DNA from: an uncultured bacterium
GTDB lineage: Bacteria; Bdellovibrionota_C; UBA2361; SZUA-149; CALKYB01
Reading direction: 5' to 3'
Length of the DNA stretch: 7,505 nucleotides
NCBI GenBank assembly: GCA_938003565.1
Contig: CALKYB010000062.1
Coordinates: forward strand, 1 to 7,505
Below are positions 1 to 5,154 of the stretch, in pieces. The stretch's first letter is position 1. Every line of letters begins with the position of its first letter. Made by a program: the position numbers and the translations under genes. A model generated the notes under the pieces. It was not told where the DNA came from. It saw only the letters and a program-made list of their open reading frames with translations, and made no database searches.

Positions 1-182
1 ATTGCTGTGTATGCCAACCACATCACCCAGTCACCTATAGTTATGCGATAATGTTGAGCTTCCTCGATTGCTATGTTGCTGTAGTGTTTTTTCAGAAACA
101 TCATCAGCCGCGGGCCATAAATGTTAAAGGGAACAGCTGTAAAAACAATTGCAGGTAATATAAGTAGATTTATGCCAGACAT
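1..182 (-). CDS. Unknown membrane protein, N-terminal 60 residues (3' end beyond the window)
   Basis: An open frame begins with ATG at 182 and reads without a stop to the window edge. It is preceded by AGGAGAGG, a strong Shine-Dalgarno sequence whose AGGAG core lies 8 bases before the ATG; this is why I chose this start. The protein opens with a hydrophobic stretch (about residues 4-20), then YGPRLMMFLKKHYSNIAIEE, a positively charged and then polar segment. A second hydrophobic stretch begins near residue 51 (GDWVMWLAYTA). This suggests a small inner-membrane protein with at least two membrane segments. I do not recognise the family. Only about 70 bases separate its ATG from the far side of the hairpin at 211-250, so its promoter must lie within or upstream of that hairpin, or it is read through from the ATPase operon. 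Confidence 0.6.
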   Translation of the reverse strand, partial: MSGINLLILPAIVFTAVPFNIYGPRLMMFLKKHYSNIAIEEAQHYRITIGDWVMWLAYTA

Positions 183-210
183 AATGTCCTCTCCTCTTAG
201 TGATCAGATT

Positions 211-250
211 AACCAACTCTAGATGCCAGTTTTAGAATCTAGAGTTGGTT
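211..250. repeat. Perfect 14-bp inverted repeat (hairpin 1)
   Basis: AACCAACTCTAGAT at 211-224 is the exact reverse complement of 237-250, with a 12-base loop. ATCAG (203-207) and CTGAT (252-256) can extend the stem past small bulges. On the minus strand it ends about 15 bases before the Shine-Dalgarno sequence of the left-edge gene, so it could be that gene's 5' leader structure. It has no proper U-tract on either side (only TTTT after it on the plus strand), which makes a classical intrinsic terminator less certain. Confidence 0.85.
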
Positions 251-256
251 AGCTGA

Positions 257-278
257 TTTTGAGAAAAACCATTCAAAA
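257..278. repeat. Short inverted repeat TTTTGA/TCAAAA between the two long hairpins
   Basis: TTTTGA at 257-262 pairs with TCAAAA at 273-278 across a 10-base loop. It is short and AT-rich and could be chance. I list it because it sits between two perfect long hairpins. Confidence 0.35.
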
Positions 279-294
279 CCTTCTTACGTCTCCA

Positions 295-334
295 CCACTA
301 ACCTAGGCCATTGTCTCTTGGCCTAGGTTAGTGG
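295..334 (-). terminator. Perfect 16-bp hairpin (hairpin 2), candidate terminator of the ATPase operon
   Basis: CCACTAACCTAGGCCA at 295-310 is the exact reverse complement of 319-334, with an 8-base loop. TCTCC outside the left arm can also pair with GGAGA outside the right arm past a 2-base bulge. It lies about 210 bases downstream of the VWA-like stop codon in the direction of transcription. The stem is very stable, but no U-tract follows on the minus strand; the nearest T-runs are about 20 bases on. It may be a U-less terminator, a transcript-end stabiliser, or another structured element. Confidence 0.45.
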
Positions 335-416
335 GAGAGGGAAGTCTATTCATTTAAAATTTATGTGAAAGAGCAACGGCACTAAACAATATTTGTGACC
401 ATAACTTACTTACTAT

Positions 417-452
417 CTTTTCAATCCTTCTGTTTTTAGAGGGATTGAAGAG
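417..452. repeat. 15-bp hairpin with two wobble positions
   Basis: The core arms are TCAATCCTTCT (421-431) and AGAGGGATTGA (438-448) with a 6-base loop (GTTTTT), and CTTT (417-420) extends the stem against AAGA/G (449-452). The two mismatched positions read as G·U pairs in plus-strand RNA but as A/C mismatches in minus-strand RNA. The structure is therefore better on the plus strand, opposite to the flanking genes. Confidence 0.5.
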
Positions 453-544
453 GAATAGCGGATTCAGCCGACAAAATTTATAGAGAGAGAAAGATAGAAC
501 CAAATTAGCCGAAACAACTTGCGAGAACCTCTGCATATAGCGAG

Positions 545-1603
545 CTATGCGGTATCAAAGTGAACATTATAGAATGCCATGCATTCAGACAAAGATTCGA
601 GGGCTTCTTTAGGAGTATCGAATCCGGGTTGATCCAGAATAGTGGGAAGGTAACAAACATTAGAAGGTAGCAGGTGTTTTGGTAATTCTACAGCGCTACC
701 ATATCTTTTGGGACCAATTAAATCCTTTATCTCAGGGATCTGCTCTAGATATCGAAACTCTAGTCTTCTAAGAGCTGCCGGATGGCCCATCCAAAAAGCC
801 ATTCGCCCATAGTCTAGCAATTCTCCAAATTTTTTGATGGAGATAGATATAAATATGAGCTTGTCCTTTTTACTCTCTTCTTTTAGGCGCTCTAACATTT
901 CTTGGTCGTTTTCTTTACCTTTTGTCTCTTCTGACTTCCCTCTTATGTAAGTTGATGAAACAGCCTTAATCTCCGTAGAATATCCTGTTGCTTCCAGACT
1001 GTTTATTATGGCGGCTAAGGCCATCCCACGGTTTAAGATTTCTTTAGCACCTACAAATCCAGCGGCTCCAATATTGACCCATATGGTTATTGGTCGTTTT
1101 TCAACGGGGCTGTATTGTAGAATATGCTCTGGCTCACCTGAGACAAATCGACCCATGTCAACTTGCGCGCCTACCATTACATATTCCAACTGACTGGTTT
1201 CTTGATCAGTGTGAATTAGAAAATCTCTGATTAGAGAGGCATTCCAGCCAGTATTTGCAAGCTCTCGAGCTCCATTGTATCCCACGCCATCGTCCCAACC
1301 AGGTGAGGGTTTATTTGTGATACTAGAAAGTTTTTCGCCTTCCGGCTGATTCTCATCCTTTAGAGCGACTAGTGCCTGCTTCATGCTAAAATTGCGGGCA
1401 ATATTCGGGACTTTTTCATAGTGAGTATCAGATTTGTGATACTTTTGAAGTGTTTCCAAAGGGGTTTCATCCCATATCCTTCCCGAAAAAGGTTTTTGTA
1501 TCCTGCCCCTAAAAAGTTTTCGAAAAAATAGTCTCCAAAGTGTTCGAAGAATTTTTATAAATCTTATAGAAATTCGTTTGATCCATCTAAAGAACTTGAA
1601 CAT
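545..1603 (-). CDS. VWA-like partner of the AAA+ ATPase, resembling phage DUF7192 proteins
   Basis: This 352-residue protein probably partners the upstream ATPase, as VWA proteins partner MoxR or CobS-type AAA+ rings. The segment from about residue 110 to 345 matches my memory of the DUF7192 pattern: VGAQVDMGRFVSGEPEHILQ (144-163), then a strand ITIWVNIGAAG (172-182), then ILNRGMALAAIINSLEATGY (189-208), then a late strand and LDYGRMAFWMGHPAALRRL. The strand with IGAAG sits where a VWA MIDAS (DxSxS) would be, but its metal-binding residues are absent. Residues 1-34 are unusual: twelve Lys/Arg and nine aromatics with no acidic residue. Residues 221-248 form a charged Lys/Glu-rich insert. The start is well supported: GGAGG at 1611-1615 lies 7 bases upstream, and the ATG shares one base with the ATPase stop. 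The family name is from recall; the VWA relation is inference. Confidence 0.75.
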   Translation of the reverse strand: MFKFFRWIKRISIRFIKILRTLWRLFFRKLFRGRIQKPFSGRIWDETPLETLQKYHKSDTHYEKVPNIARNFSMKQALVALKDENQPEGEKLSSITNKPSPGWDDGVGYNGARELANTGWNASLIRDFLIHTDQETSQLEYVMVGAQVDMGRFVSGEPEHILQYSPVEKRPITIWVNIGAAGFVGAKEILNRGMALAAIINSLEATGYSTEIKAVSSTYIRGKSEETKGKENDQEMLERLKEESKKDKLIFISISIKKFGELLDYGRMAFWMGHPAALRRLEFRYLEQIPEIKDLIGPKRYGSAVELPKHLLPSNVCYLPTILDQPGFDTPKEALESLSECMAFYNVHFDTA

Positions 1604-1615
1604 CAGAGCGCCTCC
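1601..1615 (-). promoter_or_regulatory. TGATG stop/start overlap with internal GGAGG
   Basis: The ATPase stop TGA and the next gene's ATG share a single A at 1603. A perfect GGAGG (1611-1615) inside the last ATPase codons is spaced 7 bases from the ATG. This is a standard arrangement for translational coupling and suggests the two proteins are made in a fixed ratio. Confidence 0.8.
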
Positions 1616-2706
1616 GCGTTCATTCTTTTAAGCTTAGCGGGCAGTGCATCTTTAATTTTATCTTGATGTTCCTCGGACATACCTTTCCAAATGCAGGATT
1701 CATCAATCAATCGTTTGGAAATACCAGCTCGATGAAAAGCAATTCCGTTAAAAATTGCCCTTGGAGTGAAGTCATAGTCCAACTCCACATTAGCTACCGC
1801 TTGGTTCAACGCTACAATATAGTCGTATATTCCCTGTTCGCTTGAATACTGAGGCCCATGAAGTTCAGGATACTCTTGTTCAGCGGGTTGGACACCAACG
1901 ATATCAGCTACCAGACCCCAGTCGTAAGGGATTTCCAGCATAGGGAATCGGTCTAAGCTAGAATTATCCAACTTGCCACGGGTGAATTTCTGGTTACCGC
2001 CGCGACCCCAGGTGTTCATACAAAGGATGATTTTGGAATCTTTTCCAGCTTCAACTTTTCTGCCGTTGACATGGTATTCCCGATTAGCGATGGCAGTATT
2101 AAGCGCCACGACTACTTGCGGGTTGGCGTTGTCAAACTCTTCCAAAATCACAATAGCGTTTTTGTCAAAGGCCTGGGAGGTGGGCGATTCTATGAATATG
2201 CCGTTAGCATTTGCATAGCCCAGCAAAGCCGACTCGGATGTGTAAGGGCTAAACGGTTGCACGAAAGCCTCCTGACTAAATGCTCTGGCGAGGTTCAGTG
2301 CCATTGTGGACTTGAACGTGCCAGATGGGCCAACAAGACCCAAGCTAATCGGGTTGTCGTCCATTGTTCTGCAGGAGAACATGCGTAAAGCAGTCTCAAA
2401 CATGAAGTGCTGTCGCCCTTCAAGGGCTACTTCTGGTTGTTCTGGATGAACAATTGTCAACTTAGGCTGAAGCTCATCTGAACGTTTTGTTATTTGCCTG
2501 TCAACAACCTCTGGCATCGATCTAGTTATCACCTCAAGTGCGGATAACTTACTTGTCACTTCGTCCAATAACGGTTTAGCTTTCGCGCTCGCTAGAGTTA
2601 CTGCTTTTTGATCAAGCTGAGCTGCCAGTCCTAATAGAGACTGTTGTATTCTCTCGGGAAGAGCTGGATCCAACCAGCGATCGTCTTCATTTTTTAGTGC
2701 TTCCAT
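1603..2706 (-). CDS. AAA+ ATPase, MoxR/CobS-like phage type
   Basis: This 367-residue cytoplasmic ATPase probably forms a ring that remodels a target protein or complex using ATP. Residues 1-85 are helical and charged. The AAA+ core follows: a P-loop GPSGTFKST at 126-134, a Walker B IVILEE at 185-190, sensor 1 Asn in CMNTWG (231), an arginine-finger-like LDNSSLDRF (246-254), and a sensor 2-like TPRAIFN (314-320). The segment LLGYANANGIFIESPTSQAF (161-180) and the LDxxxLDRF motif are typical of the CobS/MoxR-like ATPases often found in tailed phages. The P-loop is odd: Phe replaces the Gly normally before the catalytic Lys. Walker B has Glu-Glu rather than Asp-Glu. It is the first gene of a two-gene operon with the VWA-like protein, joined by a TGATG stop/start overlap. 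The AAA+ assignment is strong; the target is unknown. Confidence 0.88.
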   Translation of the reverse strand: MEALKNEDDRWLDPALPERIQQSLLGLAAQLDQKAVTLASAKAKPLLDEVTSKLSALEVITRSMPEVVDRQITKRSDELQPKLTIVHPEQPEVALEGRQHFMFETALRMFSCRTMDDNPISLGLVGPSGTFKSTMALNLARAFSQEAFVQPFSPYTSESALLGYANANGIFIESPTSQAFDKNAIVILEEFDNANPQVVVALNTAIANREYHVNGRKVEAGKDSKIILCMNTWGRGGNQKFTRGKLDNSSLDRFPMLEIPYDWGLVADIVGVQPAEQEYPELHGPQYSSEQGIYDYIVALNQAVANVELDYDFTPRAIFNGIAFHRAGISKRLIDESCIWKGMSEEHQDKIKDALPAKLKRMNAEAL

Positions 2707-2728
2707 AATTATTCCGCCTCGAATGAGG
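2707..2728 (-). promoter_or_regulatory. Ribosome binding site of the ATPase gene, with a small hairpin
   Basis: The minus strand reads GAGGCGG, then AATAATT, then ATG. This is a fair Shine-Dalgarno sequence and supports the start at 2706. The GAGG (2717-2720) can pair with CCTC (2725-2728 read on the minus strand) across a 4-base loop. That 4-bp stem could modestly mask the site, but it is short enough to be chance. Confidence 0.45.
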
Positions 2729-2783
2729 ACTTTTTAAGACCTAAATCACTTTTGCAAGTAAAAAAGGTTGTTTGAAGAAAACT

Positions 2784-2803
2784 CGGCACTTATAAAAGTA
2801 CCG
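2784..2803 (-). terminator. 8-bp hairpin upstream of the ATPase gene
   Basis: CGGCACTT (2784-2791) and AAGTACCG (2796-2803) pair around a 4-base loop, with one position that becomes a G·U pair in minus-strand RNA. On the minus strand it is followed by AGTTTTCTTC, a broken U-rich run, so it may be a weak terminator or attenuator ahead of the ATPase operon. It could also be a protein-binding site. Confidence 0.35.
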
Positions 2804-2819
2804 ATATCTGAAAAGACTA

Positions 2820-2886
2820 GATTCAGTCTCTAGAGAAACTAGTGGGAAGAATAGATTTACCAACTAGTTTTTCTAGAGACAGAATC
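2820..2886. repeat. Long near-perfect hairpin (hairpin 3)
   Basis: The arms at 2826-2843 and 2863-2880 pair over 18 bp with one exception, a G·U pair in plus-strand RNA (G2835 with T2871). A single A/A mismatch then leads to five more pairs, GATTC with GAATC. The loop is 19 bases. There is no U-tract next to it. Like hairpins 1 and 2, its stem carries CTAG-cored palindromes (TCTAGA, ACTAGT). It bounds the ATPase operon on its upstream side. Confidence 0.85.
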
Positions 2887-2990
2887 TCGAGCCAAAATAA
2901 GATATGTTTCGGAATAAAGGGATAAGAAGTTTTTCGAATTTTGTCTGAATAAAGAAAATATTAAGTTAATAATATTTAAAAACCTAAATC

Positions 2991-3015
2991 TTTCTCTCAT
3001 CTCATTTGAGAGAAA
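2991..3015. repeat. Perfect 9-bp hairpin TTTCTCTCA/TGAGAGAAA
   Basis: TTTCTCTCA (2991-2999) is the exact reverse complement of 3007-3015, with a 7-base loop. It lies in the upstream region of the 320-residue gene. No T-run follows on the plus strand. It could belong to a structured leader or a small RNA, or could be an operator. Confidence 0.55.
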
Positions 3016-3050
3016 TGATCAGCTTCAAGATCTAGCCCGCCAGTCATTAC

Positions 3051-3060
3051 TTCATATGAA
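3051..3060. promoter_or_regulatory. TTCATATGAA palindrome, possible operator
   Basis: A perfect 10-base palindrome lies about 150 bases upstream of the candidate promoter of the 320-residue gene. A regulator could bind it, but a single short AT-rich palindrome is weak evidence. Confidence 0.2.
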
Positions 3061-3211
3061 ATGAGTTTGAAAACTTCTACTCAGTGAAGGAATATTAAAT
3101 GAACAACCGAATTTTTTGAATTTGAATTAACTGGTTGAAGTTATGAGGAAAGTAGCTCAAGCGTTGCCATAAAATTAATAAGAAATCCTAATAGTTTAAT
3201 AGATAGTAATT

Positions 3212-3238
3212 TTGAAGACTTAGCTATCAGGGGATAAT
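3212..3238 (+). promoter_or_regulatory. Candidate sigma-70 promoter for the 320-residue gene
   Basis: TTGAAG (3212-3217) and GATAAT (3233-3238) are separated by 15 bases. The -10 matches five of six consensus positions and the -35 four of six, but the spacing is shorter than the optimal 17. Transcription from here would give a leader of roughly 85 bases that contains the orphan Shine-Dalgarno sequence at 3264-3271. Confidence 0.35.
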
Positions 3239-3263
3239 TAGCAGACTATTTAAATCACGTTAA

Positions 3264-3337
3264 AGAGGAGGAATTAAATAACAGCCATACCACTGAAACT
3301 AATAGAACTTAAAGACAGGATTTTAAAAAATGGCTGA
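3264..3337 (+). promoter_or_regulatory. Orphan strong Shine-Dalgarno with an AUA-initiated leader frame
   Basis: AGAGGAGG (3264-3271) is the strongest ribosome-binding sequence in the window, yet no ATG, GTG or TTG is suitably placed after it. Six bases on lies ATA (3278-3280), which opens a 19-codon frame ending in TGA at 3335-3337, overlapping the first codons of the 320-residue gene in another frame. This may be a leader peptide with a rare AUA start, a start codon lost by mutation, or a standby ribosome-loading site for the gene at 3330. Confidence 0.3.
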
Positions 3338-4292
3338 TATCTCGGGCAAAAGTCAACCGACAACTAACAATGAGTTGAAGAAGGACGACAAAGCGACTCT
3401 TCCAAGCAACGATTATACAGTTGCAGAGAAGCAAGAACTTGTTAGTCAAATGATGAGTAAAGAATGGCGAGAAGCAAATCCCAAGTTTGTAGACGGGGTT
3501 CCAGGTCCTAACACAACAAAAGCAACTAAGTTTGTTGAGGGGGAGCTTCAGAAGAATCCTGACTTTTCTGAACTTAAAATGTCCATTGACACGAATGGGG
3601 AGCTTGATAGCGCAGAAATAGAATTGATAAAGTTTACTCAAATTAAACCACCGTTGACACAATCTTCAAGCAGTCTTAGCTTTCCCAGTGAAAATAAAAG
3701 AGATGTTGAGCTTCAGCTTCTAAAAAACCGCTTAGCTAACTCACCTGAAAAATCCTATGTGAAGCCTCCTTTTAGTTTGAAGAGGATGTTTTTTCAGGGT
3801 GTCAAATCTATAGCTAATAGCCTTGATGCCAAAGACGTAGCTCTGTTTGCAGTTGGATTGGGTGGAGCGATTGTTGCTGGGGTGGGAATCGCAGCAGCAG
3901 GAGGGGTAGTTGCGACGTCCGCTGTGGTAGTTGGGGCTGCCTTTTCTGTGGGAGCAGTAGGGCTGGCGGGATATCGATTTTGGAGTGCCGGGGTGGACGA
4001 AAACTATGCCCTGTCTACAAACCAACCAGCGGAAGCAAGGTTAGCATCTGAAAGGCAATCCCGCGCTTTTGTTGGTGGTTTAGGAACAGCAGTGAGTTCA
4101 TTGCTAGCTGGCTCTTTAGTTTCCAAATTACTTAAAATTAAAGGACCAAATGAGCTTGAGCCAAGCCCCCCTAGGCCCAAAAGTCCTCAAAGTGCATCAG
4201 CAGAGGGTATTAGACCTCGGCCGGAGCCAGTAAGAGAAGATCAAGAGATAGTTGATAGTGTTGCTAGCGCGATTGATAACGTAAGACTATAA
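3330..4292 (+). CDS. Unknown 320-residue protein with EF-hand-like loop and Gly-rich membrane hairpin
   Basis: I do not recognise this protein. There is no N-terminal signal peptide; residues 1-80 are polar. Residues 85-96 (SIDTNGELDSAE) fit the EF-hand loop pattern with Asp, Asn, Gly, Leu and final Glu in place, but Ser replaces the first Asp. Residues 145-168 are basic and may be amphipathic. Residues 169-216 are a long Gly/Ala/Val stretch with repeated small residues, like a glycine-zipper helical hairpin. A second weaker hydrophobic segment lies at 247-269. The tail (275-305) is Pro/Ser/Arg-rich. Similar layouts occur in pore-forming or secreted effector proteins, but that is only analogy. 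The start is supported by ACAGGA about 10 bases upstream. The gene stands alone, divergent from the ATPase operon and convergent with the DUF1223 gene. Confidence 0.8.
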   Translation: MADISGKSQPTTNNELKKDDKATLPSNDYTVAEKQELVSQMMSKEWREANPKFVDGVPGPNTTKATKFVEGELQKNPDFSELKMSIDTNGELDSAEIELIKFTQIKPPLTQSSSSLSFPSENKRDVELQLLKNRLANSPEKSYVKPPFSLKRMFFQGVKSIANSLDAKDVALFAVGLGGAIVAGVGIAAAGGVVATSAVVVGAAFSVGAVGLAGYRFWSAGVDENYALSTNQPAEARLASERQSRAFVGGLGTAVSSLLAGSLVSKLLKIKGPNELEPSPPRPKSPQSASAEGIRPRPEPVREDQEIVDSVASAIDNVRL

Positions 4293-4317
4293 AAATACAC
4301 TCAGAATTTTGAAATTC
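4291..4317 (-). terminator. Weak terminator at the convergent junction
   Basis: GAATT (4304-4308) and AATTC (4313-4317) can form a small stem at the end of the DUF1223 gene. On the minus strand it is followed, after its stop codon, by a run of five T (complement of 4291-4295). The stem is short and AT-rich. The two convergent genes leave only 8 bases between their stop codons, so any terminator has to overlap coding sequence. Confidence 0.3.
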
Positions 4318-5110
4318 GAAGTGGTTTAGCCAGGACAATCTCCAAAGTCACTCTATCTTGTAGAATCGCTAGAAGACCGGTGCTGTTGAGAGGTTTTTTA
4401 GATGTTTGGTCTATTTGATATCTAACCACTCCAGTGACAGTGGAGTCTAGTCGAAATTTTTTTAAGCTTTTGACAACATTAGTATGACTTAAGGTGCTTC
4501 CAGAGTTTTCACCTTTTGGAACAAAGTTATTGGTGTTTTTCATATATTCGACAACTATCAAGTCTAAATTCTCTTTTTTAGAGTTTAGTTTGTAGGATAT
4601 CTCTAAATTTTGTCCTTCAAATTTTTGAGCATTGAATTCAGCACTAAATTTATCCTTCTTTGATAATGCTGATTGGACTGCTGTCTGGAAGTCTTTCTTA
4701 TTAGAGCCAACAAACTGTTTGGATCCGTTGACAATTGCTTGAGGAGTGTAAACGCCCCTTCGTTTAAAAATTTTTGAGTAGTTCCTCTGCCGTAAAGTAG
4801 CAAAATCAGCACTATGCGGGTCCTGCCAACCTAGATAATTCCAGTAGTCCACGTGGAAGGATAAGGGAAATATTCGAAGATTATTTTTCGTCGCTTCAAT
4901 TTTTATCTTCTCAAGCAGTCGATCCGCTGGGGGACAGCTAGAGCAGCCTTGTGAAGTAAACAGCTCGACCACCGCAAAGCCTGGTCCATCTAAATTCCCA
5001 GAGACGCTAGAATTCTCAGCACTAACGACCCTTAGATCGGAGCCGATTATCTGTCCGATAAAAACGAAGAAGAGGAGAGTGTAGAAAAGCGCTAAATTTT
5101 TAATGTTCAT
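4301..5110 (-). CDS. DUF1223 family exported thioredoxin-fold protein
   Basis: This 269-residue protein belongs to DUF1223, a family of secreted thioredoxin-like proteins without an established reaction. The N-terminus MNIKNLALFY followed by a hydrophobic core to about residue 23 is a signal peptide or anchor. The family motif FTSQGCSSCPPAD (51-63) carries a CxxC pair, Cys56 and Cys59, at the usual thioredoxin-fold position. Further family landmarks follow: FHVDYWNYLGWQDP (85-98), RRGVYTPQAIVNG (117-129) and GENSGSTLSHTNVVKSL (200-216). The length and motif order are normal for the family. Periplasmic redox or metal handling is an inference from the CxxC and the signal peptide. The gene lies 44 bases downstream of the lyase in the same direction and may be co-transcribed. 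Its Shine-Dalgarno sequence is poor and its start is embedded in a hairpin. Confidence 0.93.
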   Translation of the reverse strand: MNIKNLALFYTLLFFVFIGQIIGSDLRVVSAENSSVSGNLDGPGFAVVELFTSQGCSSCPPADRLLEKIKIEATKNNLRIFPLSFHVDYWNYLGWQDPHSADFATLRQRNYSKIFKRRGVYTPQAIVNGSKQFVGSNKKDFQTAVQSALSKKDKFSAEFNAQKFEGQNLEISYKLNSKKENLDLIVVEYMKNTNNFVPKGENSGSTLSHTNVVKSLKKFRLDSTVTGVVRYQIDQTSKKPLNSTGLLAILQDRVTLEIVLAKPLRISKF

Positions 5111-5134
5111 AACCTATACTTCGCGCTAGGTTAT
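5109..5134 (-). promoter_or_regulatory. Hairpin masking the DUF1223 start codon
   Basis: ATAACCTA (5109-5116) is the exact reverse complement of TAGGTTAT (5127-5134), with a 10-base loop. In the minus-strand transcript the 3' arm contains the only AGG available as a Shine-Dalgarno sequence and the first two bases of the AUG. The hairpin would limit initiation unless opened, for example by ribosomes finishing the lyase or by a factor. It could alternatively be a U-less terminator between the two genes. Confidence 0.5.
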
Positions 5135-5154
5135 CAGAGGTTACAAATCTATTT

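Larger units (their letters stand above)
183..544. other. Gene-free, hairpin-rich intergenic strip
   Basis: I see no convincing gene here. The strip lies between the stop of the VWA-like gene and the start of the left-edge gene, both on the minus strand. It holds inverted repeats at 211-250, 257-278, 295-334 and 417-452, and a small one at 531-551 (GCATA/TATGC) that overlaps the VWA-like stop codon. None is followed directly by a clear T-run on the minus strand. The strip may be a structured 3' UTR, tandem terminators, or a 5' leader of the left-edge gene. Confidence 0.6.
2707..3329. other. Long divergent intergenic region between the ATPase operon and the 320-residue gene
   Basis: About 620 bases separate two divergent start codons. 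I find no coding frame of credible length. It contains hairpins at 2784-2803, 2820-2886 and 2991-3015, a TTCATATGAA palindrome, a plausible plus-strand promoter near 3212-3238 and a strong Shine-Dalgarno sequence without an ATG near 3264. Two very short ATG frames (from 3099 and 3143, under ten codons each) have stops almost at once. No convincing promoter for the ATPase operon stands out; a weak TTGCAA/TAAAAA pair lies just before its leader. A small RNA gene is possible but not shown. Confidence 0.6.

Noticed and set aside
211..334. Integron attC-like sites at hairpins 1 and 2
   Set aside because: The ends contain AAC and GTT as attC sites do, but the stems are perfect and lack the extrahelical bases and the R/L box layout of attC. 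No integrase or cassette array is visible.
354..536. 60-residue minus-strand frame just downstream of the VWA-like gene
   Set aside because: It has no Shine-Dalgarno sequence, a composition dominated by Ser, Phe, Lys and Leu that fits AT-rich noncoding DNA, and it overlaps the hairpin at 417-452. The 9-base distance from the previous stop is the only point in its favour.
3099..3172. Two very short ATG frames (MNNRIF and MRKVAQALP)
   Set aside because: Both stop within ten codons. The first has a modest GAAGGA site, but nothing ties either to the 320-residue gene.
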